This document shows positions 25,701-40,700 of a stretch of 64,000 nucleotides of DNA, one piece after another (within the stretch, counting starts at the first letter, position 1; the number at the start of each line of letters is the position of its first letter). The stretch comes from Nomia melanderi (Eukaryota > Arthropoda > Insecta > Hymenoptera > Halictidae). The notes beneath the pieces are model-generated. The model saw only the letters and a program-made list of their open reading frames with translations. It searched no databases and had not been told where the DNA came from. The stretch covers positions 21,383,896 through 21,447,895 of the forward strand of contig NC_135001.1 of NCBI RefSeq assembly GCF_051020985.1. Direction: 5' to 3'. A program made the translations under genes and the position numbers.

Positions 25701-28700
25701 AATCACATTAACGGAACGAAGTTCACGGGACGAAAGTGACGTGGTTCCGTTGCAGTGCCGGGGAAAACTTGAAATAGGCTTGAAAGTATTAGTAAATCCA
25801 ATTACCACAAATTCACACTTTTCATTCATAGTTCGTTAATGTATGATAACAGAAAAAAGATAAGAAATTTCTCATCGTCAAGTCACAATTCGATCGAACT
25901 CGGGTTAAAGTCTACTCTATGAGATACGACAGAAATTAGGCTACAAAGCTCAAAATGCAAATGCTTCGTAACGTTCGCTTGTCGGAAACAATTTACTCGA
26001 ACGCGAACAAACTTTACTTACGTAATTTATCATGTAACAACGTATCCTTCGGTTTAAGGTGTTTTTTTTGTTTTTTATCTATTCGCCTATTTTGAATGTC
26101 TGTTTCCCCCAGCGCCGTCCCGTCGTCCTAATTGGAAACCATTGCGACGATCATTTCACCTAGCGATGCACGTACATAACACGACGTACTTCGTCGCCTC
26201 TCGGTTATACAGATATACATATGTTCGTTCAAGAATAAGCTGAAGCACTGGATGCTGCACAGTACGTAAACACAGCGGACTGAACACACGCACGCAACAT
26301 ACGCACACGGACACGCTTGAAAAAAGGCGCGATATGCAGTTTTATTGCATTCGGGCTCTACGTTTAAGTGTGCGGATAACAAACGGCATACGATGGAAAT
26401 ATCGGCTCGAACGGAAAGTTCGTGGGTCTTTGTTCTGCGCGAGCACCGTTGAGTCGCCGCTTTCGAACAGAAAATGATTCGTTCGTTTAGAGAAACCAAG
26501 TTGTCGTCTAACGTTTTCAAAAATCTCTAGAAAGCTCTTCGAGCCACTTTTTACGCCGTTCGAATCTTCCGAGTGTTTTCTATATACACTGCATTTAACC
26601 CTTTGCACTCCGAAGTTTTGCACTAGAAATATTTCAATATTTTCTGATGAGAAGATATTTTGTAAAACCCACTCGACGAGAAATTCACGTGAATTGGCGG
26701 ACGAAGCAATTTTACGTCGATATTTCTCAGATTGATGCATTATCGTCACCAAGCTCATGTACCACTTTACTATCGACAATTTGGAAAAAATGGAACAAAA
26801 CTGTCCATTCTACTTCAAGTGGAAGTTTCATTCGAAGACAATACAATGATAACAGCAAAATAGTTGTTTCCTTCGATCCTTGGCTAATGAATAACATCGA
26901 TTGTCGTTAACCCTTCGCACTCGACAATAGTTTTCCTTACAAGCATTCACTATTTTCTGACGAAATATTAACAATATTATTTGCAACTTACATAAAGAAA
27001 CATCTTGCATAAATTATGGGGCAGAGTTGTTCTGTTTCCATGTTTCATTTGTTAATAACTGATTCAACATTTTATATTGAATTTTTCAGTTTACAATTTT
27101 GTTGCTTTCAATCGAATGGCGGCTGAGAGTCGCCCCTCGAGTGCAAAGGGTTAAATTGGTTTAGAAATCTTCATCGCGAGTCTCACTCGTCATTGTACGG
27201 TAAGCGTTTAATGGCGACAGAATGCAGATGTGTCTCGTCAGAAACGCACGAACTTTCCGTTGAACCTGATAGAATAAATGATGCACAGTGACGACAGAAA
27301 AGTGCCGGCGCGACTCGTCCGCGACGGGAACGAGCCGGCGTAACCCGGTAATGAGTTCAAAGGGGGGATCAGTGATCATGTGGTGGATGAGATTTTTGTG
27401 TTACAAATGAAAAATCCAGTGCTGCACGAACACCGCTCTCGACGTTTCTTCCGTCTCGCTCGGCGGACGTGATCGGCCGCTGATACGCGGGAAACGCGTT
27501 CGCCATTGTTGCGCGCGCCGCGTCGGTTCGTTCGTCTTTTGGAAATCACAGGCGGCGTTGTGTGCTCCCGGTAACGGCAAAGCGACTAATAACGATTCGT
27601 CTAAACGCTAATTGAACCGGTCTATCTGATATGCGGGCGGCTGGCGAGAAAGTCTGTTAGTTCTTCGAGGTTCGATCGCTCGAAGCTGTGCGACGAGATG
27701 ACGCGATGCGACGGAAAGTGAATATTACATTAACCCTTTGCCCTGCGATTTACTTCTCAACTGTGACTATTTTACCATTAATCATTTATTGAAACAAGAG
27801 AGATTCTAGGCAAGTTCTGTGTCTACGTTTGCTCTTGATTATAATCATTGATAACAGGAATATTTCATTGGAATTGAAAAGTGTTGAGTAATATTTACTA
27901 ACACTAGAACTACCTAGCATTTAATACGATTGATAATCTATAAAAATTGTAATAATAGATTATTTTCAGTTTCTTTGGATATTCATTATACTCAAGTGAA
28001 ACTATTTTATTATTTCAGATATTCAATGCTTTTAAGGTATTAATAGAAACATAAATCGAAACGTCATTTTGGTACGGTAGTTCTAGTGTTAAATTTTGTT
28101 TGAAATCTCCTAGTCCGACGCGTCATTATAAGGCAAGGGGTTAATTACGAGTGAGTTTCGTGTGTTGTTGGAGGCCCAGAGGATTCGAGACGTGTAAGGT
28201 GATTGGTCACTGAACAGAGTATCTGTATAGAGTACGAGAATTCGCATTGGGAGTGAAAAACTGTCAACGATGAATATCGCGAGAATCGTCGGCTCGAGAT
28301 TTCAGACGCGACGGATAAACTTCGCGCGGCAATATAAAAATGGAATCGAATTTCCCGTCGAGCGGAATATAATATTCCTCCAAGTAATCCGACGCGCCTC
28401 TTCGACGTCAGAGGAAAACTCAGGAAAGCATGAACTGAATTGTTCGATCGGATTTCATCGTGCTACGACTAAGATCGACAGAAACGAAGTATAACATTCT
28501 CTAGTTCGAATCGACGAAAGCAAAATCGTACAAAGAAAGCATAAGTCTAACTCTAAAGGTTCATCAGCGCAAAATAAAGACTTTCTCACCGCCCGAGAGT
28601 GACTACGAATCCGAATAAAATAAATTCGGCGACCACAAGAAGAAACGATAAATAAGTGAACGTAACGACGATATCGATGAAGTCAGAGTAAATGAAAGGA

Positions 28701-31700
28701 GACTGACATATTCGCACAGGTCTTCGCGCTGATCAGCCTCGGCCACTTAATCGCTCCTCGCACGAGGCTCGCGCTGCGTGCGATCGTTGCACGATCGACA
28801 GCGAAACTGTGCAAAACTCCCGGCGAGCGTCGCGGTTCGACACCTCCGTCGAATCGGCAGTGAAGGAAGGGCTCTTGTGCGTCTAGCACTCTAAGTGCTA
28901 ACAGATAGACAGAGAGACAGAAAGAAAGAGAAAGAGTGTCAGCGATGGGGCTTGTATTTCCCGTGAAATGGAGCTTATGTCGCTGTTCTCGCGTTCGGAG
29001 TTCTAGTAACCCGGCGGAGTGTGGGCGAAACCAAGGAAAAAACGGAGGAGACGGGGAATGATGGTCAAGTGGGAGGCCTACTTTAATCTGCAACATGGTG
29101 GCGTGTGGTGGTCGAATGATCGGGTGGCAACTTGAGTCTGGGTAGCGATAGATCCGTGAAGGTGCACGGGAAAGAGAAATAGCGTTAAGTAGATTAAATC
29201 TGGAAATCGTATTCCTGATGGGAATCAATTTAGATCGGCAATGATCGGTTTCAATTGGACGCGTTGCATCCTGAGTATGCGATCGAGAACCGTTTCACCC
29301 AGACTCAGGCTGCGCATTATGGACAATATGGCCGTGTATGTTGAAAAAACGTAACGTATGTGGTGGATAATATATGTGTGTATATGTATGATAAACGCAT
29401 AGCCTTCTAACTACAGCAGTCCAATCACACCAGATCAAGTGGCGGTACTTACTAACACTGGCAGAGGCTTAATCCTGAACAACTAGAGCGTTGAAAAAAC
29501 AGAAAAAAGGAAGATCGATTAATTAACATGTTCATCAACTTGATCTCAGACGAGATGTTCGAACTCTACGTTTTTCTTTTCAATCCTTTACTTTTCTTTT
29601 CTTTTTTTTTGCTTCCCCTCTCCTTCTTTTTTTCTTTTCCTTTTCTTTTCTTTTCTCTTCTTTGTTCGATAAAGAAATCAACGATAAAAGAACACCTACG
29701 TTGGGACGTCGCGCGCGTCAACGCTTCCGAGACTCACGGTGCGCATTGCTGTGACACAGGCAGCCTCCTTTTTCTACCCTCTCCTTTCGAGCTCGTCGAG
29801 CTGTAATAGTTTCGCACCACCCGAAACAGAGCCGATTCTACGGGTAAAGGCACGCGAATCGAGCTCGTGGCTTCGCGACGGCTAGAACATCGGCGAGCTG
29901 CGGATTTTCTTTTTTTTCTTTTCTTTTTTCTTTTTTTTAGGGACGACCGGGACACGCGATGTCCTAGTACTCGATTACGCAGGAGACATCGATCGATTAG
30001 CTCTGTTCGTCGGTCGAACAGACCGGATGAAAAACACGGTGCAAGGGACGTGATCGCAGAGACGACGACGACGAGATGCGTAAACGGTGCGGGGGATGCA
30101 AACCGATCGATTATGCAGAGTGGACACGACATCGATATATGGAACACATAGAATCGACTTTGATCCAATGAGAGGGAAACGAACGGGGAGAAAACGAAAG
30201 GAAAAGAAAATTATGGCCAAACGATGTCCGTTCTATCGTCAACACAAGCAACGTCGGGCAACGTCACAGTGTACTCACGTTCGGAGCGACTACAGCATTA
30301 GCCCTTTGCAGTCCTACGTCGAGATAGACTTGACGTTTCGTTTACTCGAACAGTCAAGTGGTTGATGAATATATATAATATGATGTAACACTAGAACTAC
30401 CGAGCATTTAATACGATTCATATGCGATTCCCATAAAAATTGTAACAATTATTTTTGGTTTCTTCAGACATTCATTATAGTAAACTATTTATTTTGAAAA
30501 TCATTTCGAATATTCAATGCTTCGAAGATATCAATAATTGCTAAAAAATCGAAAACAGTTATTCTGACTGCTACGTAGTTCTAGTGTTAGAAAACATTCG
30601 GAGAACATAGCATAGTTAGAGTTTGAAATAGTGAAATATTTAGAATGCATAAAATCTCCTTCAACACTAGAACTATCGAGCATTTAATATGATTAATATG
30701 CGATTCCCATAAAGATTGTAATAATAGATTATTTTCAGTTTCTTCAAATATTCATTATAGTACTTAAATGAAACTATTTTCAAAATCATTTCGAATATTC
30801 AATGCTTCGAATATTCAATTGCTGAACAAACAAATCGAAAACATATTGACTGGTACGGTAGTTCTAGTGATAAGAGCGATTTCAGTGATTCACAAAGGTC
30901 CTCGAATAATCGATTGAAGCGTTACGTTGAACTATACTTGACTTAAGGAACTTAATGAAGTTCCACAGTGAAAAACTAAGAACTTTTCGGACCGCAAAGG
31001 GTTAGGCGGGCTGGTTCACAGTTCCTACGAGCTGCGTCTTCGCGCGGACTTTCGGATCGTTACAATGCGGTCTGCCAAATTATACAGAGTCAAACTTCGA
31101 ACGGTCTCTGCCATTCACGTGGGTACGGTAACTCACGAATTTGGCCGTGAAAAGTCATCTCTCGTCATTATACGTGACTTCGTGTTAAAATCAACCCCTT
31201 GCATTCGAAAATTCCATTTTTCTCCATCAGATACCAGGTGCTCGAAGCAATTTTCATGGAGAATTATATATTACAGAATTTTTGTGAAAATGGAAGCGCG
31301 AGATGATTATGTGTTTTTATTTCGAAAAACTGCAAACTTCTTTACGTTGCGATAATAATTCAGTAATGGGGTCCTCAAGTTTGAAAATATACTTTAAATG
31401 GCTCCGTGACGGAGCCCTCGAATGCAAAGGGTAAAGAATAATATTTAGCAGAAGAATGCGATCAATCGTATACAGGGTGTGTCCGAAATCGTGGAATAAT
31501 CAGGAAGGCAGAAAATCTACATATAAAAACAAATCGGGAACGTGGAATAAAATATTCAATTCCTTATCGATTAGATGAATTATTAAAATAATCAAATATT
31601 CATTTTCAACTTCGCAGACTTCATTTCTGAGATAATTGTCACCGAAAATTTATCCAACATGTACGTTCATAAGTAGAAATGCCAAATCATAGACATTAAC

Positions 31701-34700
31701 CGATTTTTGAATATGCACGCTCGATTTCAAACGCGATTATCTCAAAAGCAAAGCACCGTATCTAATACCTTCGACAAATGATTACTAAAAAATTATTCAA
31801 TATCTTTAACTCTGCCTCGCATAGAATTCTCCCAATTCCACAACTTCAGAAACACTCCGTATCCTCGGAAAATCCCGATCAAACGCGTGAGTCACTGCAG
31901 TCACTTCTGGAGAAGTGGAAGAAACACCGGACGGTAAGCTGGCGTGCAGCGGTTAACACTAGAACCACCAAACAGATCAAAACGACCCATTCCTCGCCTC
32001 GCCTCTCAAAATTACAAAGCGGCTTTCGCGAGAGGTAACAAATTCGTATACTGTTGCAGGTGCGAGAGTCGCTGCAAACGTCGGGAAACGTGTTCATCTA
32101 ATTTTTCCCCGAGATGCTAAACAAGTCGCTGTAACCGCTCGGCAGTTGTAGCGTTAACGGTGAAACGTGAACGGACACTTGTCCGGCTCGGTTCCCGACG
32201 ACCAGTTTCGCGATAACGTCCATCCGCGTGCGTACCCGTCGCGAAGCGTTTTACCGTTTCACGTGAAACTGGTCCGTCGAGGAGTTCGATCGGGAGATTG
32301 GGATCTTTTCGGGGGCGCAGGCCGCACTGCAAACGAAGTCGCCGCGAGTTGCTTCGTCCCGGTTTCTCAACGTGAAGGGGAGCGCGGTGCGGATCGGGAA
32401 CGATCGAGTTGGCTCCCCGCGTGCGTCGGAAGCCGCCTTATCCGCCTCGTCGGGCGGAGGGCTGAACGGGGGGTGGAGAACGCAGGTCGGGAAGGTGGAC
32501 GAGGTGCACGAGTAACGGGGATGCGCTCGGGGACAGAGGTCGTGTCTACACAGTGACGTTAGCAGGTACTGCTACTATCGACAACTCGTCTGGTGGACTG
32601 ACTGCTGCTCACGCTGCTGGGTTCCCTGCTCTCGAATTCCTTCGGGCCTGCACTCTACCATCGAATGTCGGACTGAGGAGGTATCCTGTTATGGGTTGCG
32701 GAGTGGCGGAGGGCAGAACACGCGCACAGAATTTGCGCCCGGAGGATCGGCGCGCGTCCCTCGCGGCCCGGATCCCGCGGACGCGGATTCCACTCGGCGA
32801 CGCGAAAATGGAAAAACAGAGGAGCACGGGTTTAACAAATCCGCCGGTATGATCGATCGGTCCCATCGACGCTGACGAGGGAACCTGGTACCGAACGTCA
32901 ATGGGACCCATCGGTTTATTTGTTAGAGGAACGCGTGACAGTTAGCGCTCAAAGTTTCCGCGTCGAGTGCGCGTGGAGCCGACGAATGTGTCACGCGTTG
33001 TTTAGCGTTGGAATTATTCCATGGACTTTCCATTTTCGGGTCGGCGAATTCATGTCGATCGTTTCTGGGTGGTCGGAACGATCGTGGAGAACTGGCCAAA
33101 GAACATAGAGATACATATACATGACGATTACGTTCGTCGCAGGATGGACCAATAATGTTGATTACTTGGGATATCTTCAGTGAGGACACGGATAAACTTT
33201 ATTTACAGGTCACGTGCTACCGAGGGGCTGAACATTCTTGTGATCGTTTTGCTTTTTTGTTAACGATATGCTTGTTCTTGAAGTGAGAATCGTAGCGTAG
33301 GCGATGAGTAGGCTGCGGATTTTTATGCATGTTCGAAAGTGCAGATTTTGCATGGAATGCACGTAATACTGAGAGTATAGTATTTTATTATAATTCTTAG
33401 GACAATTTCCTACGATAATTGTGTCTTTCCGATCATATTCTGGAAAATGCTGATTTGCATAAAGATCCTCGATCTACCAGCTCGACACGAATGAACAGCG
33501 CTTCGATTTCCTAGCAAACTGAGAACCACCGTCACCCATCTTCATTTATGCTTGAATTAAATCCAAATCGTGATCCCCGTTTTACCAAGGAACGAATAGA
33601 AGCTGAAGCGCACGATTTAAGAGAACAAAAGCAACCGCTTCGAATCCCGGAGAACCCCTCTACCCGTCGAAATATCGCCGCCGCAGCGTTATAGCCCTCC
33701 GCAAATAAAATTTATTCGTATCACCGGAAGCATCCCGGGCAATCAAAGTTATTGCTCCGTTCTGCCGGGTATATAACATGTGTAGGATTCGGTGCTTCAC
33801 AAAGGACGATCCTGTGCTGGGGGCGTCGAACGGTCGTCGAAGAGTTTACGGCGCGACGCTGCAGTCGCCGCGAGAAGTTCGAACCGATTTTTGATCGTAC
33901 AGAAACGAAAGAAAAAAAAGAAAAAAAAGTGAAACGATAGGAAAAAAGAACGACAGAGCGATCGACTTGCGAGAGGAACAGGTTCGATCGACGGCGGTCG
34001 ATGTCTTCTTCTCGAACAGGCCGCGTGGACGTTGATCAAGGCAAGGTACGTGCGTGAACGTGAAATCGGAACGGAAGCCGGCTGTGTCGGCCATTTTCTA
34101 CGGCGAACGGAGAAGAAGAGAGGCCACGTTGGAGGATGTGCGACGGATCATGGTGTTTCCAGCAGTTCGTGCTTTATTATATCTTCGGTACAATGTGCCG
34201 ACACAATTAACACCGCCCTCGCTTCGTGTTTCATGGTTCTCGTTGTGACCGCCGGCGACATCTTTTGCGTTCGCGTGCGACGTTATACACACGCAGCAGA
34301 GATAGAAATAGAGAGAGAGAAAGGGGAAGGTTCGATTATTTGTAGAGAGAGATACAGGGGGAGAGAGAGAGAGAGAGAGAGAAATAGAGAGAAAGAGACA
34401 CAGAGAGAGGAATAGAGAAAAAGAGACACAGAGAGGGGAATAAAGAGGAATAGACACGGAGAGAGAAATAGAGAGAAATAGACACACAGAGAGAAATAGA
34501 GAGAAAGAGACACAGAGAGGGAAATAGAGAGAAAAAGACACAGAGAGAGAAATAGAGAGGAATAGAGAGAAAGAGACACAGAGAGGGAAATAGAGAGAAA
34601 AAGACAGAGAGAGAAATAGAGAGAAATAGACAGAAATAGGGAGAAAGAGACACAGAGAGAGAAATAGAGAGAAAGAGACACAGAGAGAGAAATAGAGAGA

Positions 34701-37700
34701 AATAGAGAGAAATAGGGAGAAAGAGACACAGAGAGAGAAATAGAGAGAAACAGGAAGAAAGAGAGAAATAGAGAGAAACAGAGAGAAACAGAGAAATAGA
34801 GAGAAAGAGACAGAGAGAATGCTAGAAATAGAAAGAGAGCAAGAAAACTATAGGGAGAGGGAAACAGAAAGACAGAGGTAGAGACAGAAGAGCGAGAGAA
34901 ATAGAGAGAGACAGAAAGAAAGACTTAGGATACAGCTCGGTACAATCGGTAATCGTCGTTGCACGGTTCGACGTCCACCGGGGCCCAGGGCACCGGGGGA
35001 CACTTACGTTTTCGCTAGAGCCGGCTAGAGGATCATTCCAACGTCGATGCGACTCGTCTTTACTTGGATGTTAGGTTTGAGCAGCGTTATCTCAAGCGAG
35101 CGAGTAGTGTATGCATGGATTGCTACGGATTCGGTAAAAAATATAGGGCACGCCGATCGTGATACCGGTTGCTTGAGATATTGTGGCTTGGTAAAAGGTG
35201 AAAACGGTGTATGTATACGTGTACATGTGTGTACGTTCTCGCACAAAACAGGGACGATCAATCACGAGCGAGCTGGATTTCGTTCACGGTGTTCCAAACC
35301 TCCTCGCGGAATATCGATCGCGCGTTTGATCTCTGTTCCTCATATATTTTCGCTTCGTTTCGAATCGAATTTATCTTCTCGACCTCGTTCGCCGTTACTC
35401 GACGCTCGTGTTTTCGAGTTTCGAGTTCCTCGATCAATGCGACGCCTGTTTCGTGCGATTCCGAGTTCCGAGCGTTCGAAACGGTGTAATAGGGCGGTCG
35501 TGAACCGTGTAAAATTAAACGCACATACCGGGATCCATTACATTAGCACTTCAACTTACATACGTGTGTGTGTGTGTGAGTGTGTGTGTGTGTGTGTATA
35601 GATATACATGTATAATACGCGTATATGCGTGTATAATATCGATAAACCTTTAATCTTCGTTGTAACATTTGTATATACGTCTCTTCGATACATTTTCGAA
35701 CGCCTTACAAAAATTCTAAACACGCTGTCACTAAACATTAACGAAACACGTAGTAGGAGTGTTTTTAGGAGATTGTTTCGTGGTGTTGCTGTCGCAGTAT
35801 GATTTTATAGTTTCTTTTTTTCTTTTTTTAAATCTGCGATTGCGATTTCTACGTGTTGCAGGACCAGACCGCCGAATAAAACGAGCATAAAGCTATGTAC
35901 ATACGAGTATGGGTTTTATGTACAAACCGAGACGTAAAACGTCACACTTATACAACGAAATCAGGAATCGAATTTTTATGGCTGACCCGGGAACCTCGGC
36001 GAACCAATAGCTTCGAGAGCTGTCGTTACGATTCTTTCGCGTGTCAGCGTTCACCTGCTTTCAACAAATACACTGTTTAACGTGATAAAGTAAAAAGCGA
36101 CCGTTTTCAATTATTTTCGAAATGACTGTACCTCGATGAGGACGATTGTGTATCGAAGAATTTTTTTAAGAGATTAACGAACTCCATTATCTTTTCCATG
36201 ACTCCTTTACATAGAGAATAACGAGAGTAAGACATTTGAAAATTTAACTATGCATCGATTAGTAGTTTCTTATGGGTAGCGAAATATTTAGCTAAAGAGA
36301 GTGGTTATAATATAAACGTAGTTCATTGTATAATTAAATTTGCATAACAATTCACGATATACCGTACGAAGCAATTAAAAAAGTTACATTAATCGCCTAA
36401 AAATGTCCTCAAACTACTGGTTCAGCTGCAAGTTGGCATTAAAAACTAGTTTCAACGTTTCAAATGATACTTCGTTAAAAAGAAGTTATAATTACTCTTG
36501 ACTTGCTTTCTTAAAAACTGGTGACAAATGAGGTCAACAATGAACACGCATACAAATAGAATAAATTTCCAAAGAATCAGAATGTACAGTTGAATCGGTA
36601 AATCTATTTCCTGTTTCTGCGAAACAAGCTCAAGGGGCGAAGTGCAAGAAACAGCGAGCCGCGTGACGACACAGCGTCCACGATTACCGGAGATGGATCA
36701 GCTTTCATTAAGTATCGGCGTGAACGATTGACGTCTGTGTTTCGGGTACAGGGGAGGTAAACACGTTGTACATTACAATAATCGTTTACAGCAATCGTTG
36801 TTGTGTTGCGGCCACGTGAAAAACGACCGGTCGAACTCCCTGAGAACGTGTTAATCTTGCTACTCAGACATCGTGAAACTTAACGCGTCGCGTACCGGCT
36901 AATTATCGGAAAACTGAATTGAATGGCAATTTTTTCAGTGAGATTCTCAAAAACTCAGATATATTCTTATGGAATATATTTTAAATAGACAATCAGTTCG
37001 AATGAAATTTCATATTTTTCTCAATGCTGTGGTAATTAGCGAAGTTGCACTCGTTACCGGTACGCAATGCGTTAATCCGTGCGAACAGCGAACGTAAGAT
37101 TCATCGTGTACTGCTACCCTCAGCTGCATGTTCAGAGATATTTGCACGCTCAACGACATTCGTTTGCCAGGTTTCAGGGGAATTGATTTCGAATGCGATG
37201 CGACTATGATCAGATACGCGTATCGCGTGACCTCGGATCGAAGAAATTTCGGACGAAACCATGTCGAATGTTACCGATACGCAGATTAGAGTCCAATCGT
37301 TTTTTAATCACAGTATAGATTACTGTCGATGAATTTGAGAATTGGAATTGAAACGATTGAAACATTTGATGAAATAGGAGCGCGTTATTGATGAAAGCTA
37401 ATTAAACTTGACAAGCTTCACTTTAAATAGAAACTTGAATGATTGGAATTGAAACAATTGAAACATTTGATGAAATAGGAGCGCGTTATCGATGAAACCT
37501 AATTAAACTTGACAAGCTTCACTTTAAATAGAAGCTTCTTATATGTATAATGAACGTACTTTTTTATTTCTTTTTAATATTAGATTATTCCATACGGGTT
37601 TCTATTATGTTATTATTATTAATTTAATATACCTATAGATTCTTTAGCAACGTACATCAAGAAAATAGGAACATTTTCTCGAAAAGAAAAACCGAAAGAC

Positions 37701-40700
37701 GCCAATTGAACCACCGATTCGGGTGTGCGCCACGGGTTGCAGGATATGAAGATGATCCAGAGGTTCCGACAGATCGAAAAATCGTTCGCTCGAGCGATCA
37801 GCGATGAATGTGTCACGGTACGCTGCGGAATATGCGCCGACCAAAACCACAATGCAAGAGAACTAGAATACATGTGTGTGTGTCGGTCAGAAAGGAAAGC
37901 TTTCAACATTTGCAAAGATATCCTTCATGCAGGTGAGGGTATAATGAGGGGTGTAACAAAAGCTTCTTTACGACAAAAAACAACAAACAACATTCCAACA
38001 TATGTTGTAACGAAAGGTGCATTCCTTACGCAAACTCGGACCGCATTATATATTACTTGGTCTATCGGTACATGGTGATCGGACCCGACCGTACGAAACA
38101 ATCAGAACAGAAAAGAGCAAAAAACGTAGATCAAAAACGAGTAGAGAGATGGGAGAAAACAGATGTGAAGAATACACGAAGATAAAACGCAGAATGAGAG
38201 GGAGATTGCACAGGCTGTCCCAATTAACTTGACTACGCTGGCCGATGGGAAACGTGGTTTGCGGAACTGTCGTCGAAGACACCGCACGAAGGTTTCTTAA
38301 CACATTGAGCGCGTTAACCCTTCGTGGGCCAATGTAACTTTGGAGTCAACTATTATATTTGATTTTATTGATATGAAATATTTGATTTTGCACTCAAGCT
38401 GTTGAATAAAATGAAGTAATCGGTTAATTGCAACTTTTATATGCCCAGGCCTGAAAGTTTAAAGTCGTAACTTGGAAGTTATGAAATATATTCGTTTGAT
38501 GAGATTATGGAAACTGTCGAATACATTGTTAATTCGCATTTATTAATTTTGTACTATATAGATTTTGTTACAATCATGAACAACAATTCGGCCCATAGAG
38601 GGTTAGGAGACATTTGCCTGAGCGCCGGCAACGTATCGGTCACTTAGCCCGAACAATTCATTCTTCATCTAATCAATAAGTAGCCAAAAGAAATATTCGA
38701 AACATTATACATTTTAATTGCATATTCGTCAAATCCAGAAATCCGCATTATTGCGAGGTCGGCGCTCAAGCGACAGAATCCCGCTCAATGTGTTAAATTA
38801 AGATCCTTCTCTTTTTCACTCGTGGCCAAGAACGTTCGAGACCATCGCGACTCTGCCAGTGACAATAGACAGGTCCGCGTGATTGAAACTTGCAGAATAT
38901 TTCATCGTTATAGCACGTGTAACTTCTCTGGCGAACTTGTAACTGTATCCGTTGCACAGAACAACTTCGTTTGTAAAAAACGGATTCGACATCTTTCTGA
39001 AATTTAGACGGAACGTTTCTTCGGTTTCTCTAATCTCGTGGACACAAATTTCGAAACTACGATGATTTCCGTGTTACGATTTCATGATGATCGAGTTCGA
39101 ATAAAATTCAACGTGTTCGAATATCAAGTTTCTCCTTAGAACTTCCATTTTACAAGCGGCGATCATCTCGCAGCTTCCTCGGACGACCATCGGCGGAAAG
39201 TAATAAATTTCACGATCGATGCACAGGGTGTCCCAAAGTTAAACGAACACGTTCCGTATATTCCGCGGACAGAATTCAACTGTTACTCGAGCAACGATCC
39301 GCGAATGCAATCCGCTCTAAATAAATATTTTACCGCGAAACACCAATGAAATCATCGTACACGCGAGCGGTCGCGGACGACGGAGCAACGTACGAACAGA
39401 TATCCTGTTCATTGAATTTAGTCGATTTCACCGGCAACAAATTGACTCCGCCCGAAGTTCGGCAAAAAGAAGACGCCGCGGAACTGCTAATAATACGATG
39501 TACCGGGCTTCGCTCGCTCCGGCCCATATACTGCAACGTTCGGTCGCTTAATCTTCGTTAGAAACTTCCGTTCGATTCGTTTCATCGTCAACGGTAACGG
39601 AGACGTTCGAGAGAGTGGATCAAGTGAAACGGGACGTTCTTTGTACGACCAGACAGGAAGACAGGAAGACCGAGAGAAATATAAAAAAGGTGGATCCAGA
39701 GACAGACAGACAGATAGAGAGAGAGAGAAAGAGAAAGAGAGAAGGGATAGAATCAGATAGAAAGATAGAGAAAGAGAAAGAGAGGGGCAAGAGAGAAAGA
39801 TAAAGAGAAATAGAGAAACATGCAAACGCGCCGTGGACTCGAAAGCGCCGACCAAAGCGTTTTGTTACACCGCTCGACTATTCAGCTCTGCCTTCGTTTC
39901 ATCTGTTTTGTAAATCTCACTGATACAGACCAACGTGATTGCACTTAATTATATCCATTAGCAGCGGATCCGCTGCGCCGCGCGAACGGGCCCCGGGAGT
40001 CGCAAAACTTTGAAAACTCGTCAGCCCGCGATTCAAGAGTCGTCGATGCGAAACGCAGATAGTTACACGCATGTCAAAAAAAACACCGTTCTTTCCGTTC
40101 TTTCTTTGGTTTTCATTCTTCTTGTTTCGTTCTCTTTTTTCACACGAGTCGTAAATTCGCGTCCGGTTGAAAAGTGGCCAACGAGCTTTACAGGATTTAC
40201 TACCTTATGCGTATGCGTGTATTGTATGTCTGTTCTCTCTCTGTGTGTTTGTTGGATTCTCATCATTCGCGGCGTCATTGTGTACACGTTGCATTTATCG
40301 AGTGTTCGTCAAGGATGCAACGTGTTCTCTGTTGTTTCCTTGCTCTCGTGTTTTTGGGTATGTAAGCTCGAAGTGACAAAGTAAGTCAAATAAAGGTTGT
40401 AACGTTTCTTCGTATGGGTTACTCGTTTTTTTTGGAATATCGCTTCGAAGGTTTTTGATTATTCGCGTTTTTTCACGAGCGCGATTCTATTTCGTTGGAA
40501 CGACCGTTCGGAGTTCGCAATTCGATTGCGGCTGTACCACCTTGTTAAGCAATAAATTGGTAGCATTGGGAATTATTTATTAATTAACAATGTAGCTTGA
40601 ACTGCAACGAATTGCTTTGGTGAATGTTACTCGGTGCATACCATCGAAATATACTGTATATGAGAAATTTGATTTTTAACGGTAATACTCGGTGAAGCGG

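Noticed and set aside
28683..29228. 181-codon minus-strand frame
   Set aside because: CpG-rich block keeps stops rare; the peptide has no motif that I recognise.
32167..32556. 129-codon GC-rich plus frame
   Set aside because: No family similarity seen; composition explains it.
33600..33670. CTTCGAATCCCGG, resembling a tRNA B box
   Set aside because: No matching A box or cloverleaf arms at the right spacing.
34283..34729. 148-codon Ser/Leu/Tyr repeat frame on the minus strand
   Set aside because: Composition artefact of the polypurine tract; no domain or splice context.
35047..35601. 184-codon plus-strand frame inside the CASK intron
   Set aside because: No recognisable domain, low-complexity end in a GT repeat, and no evidence of splicing or conservation.
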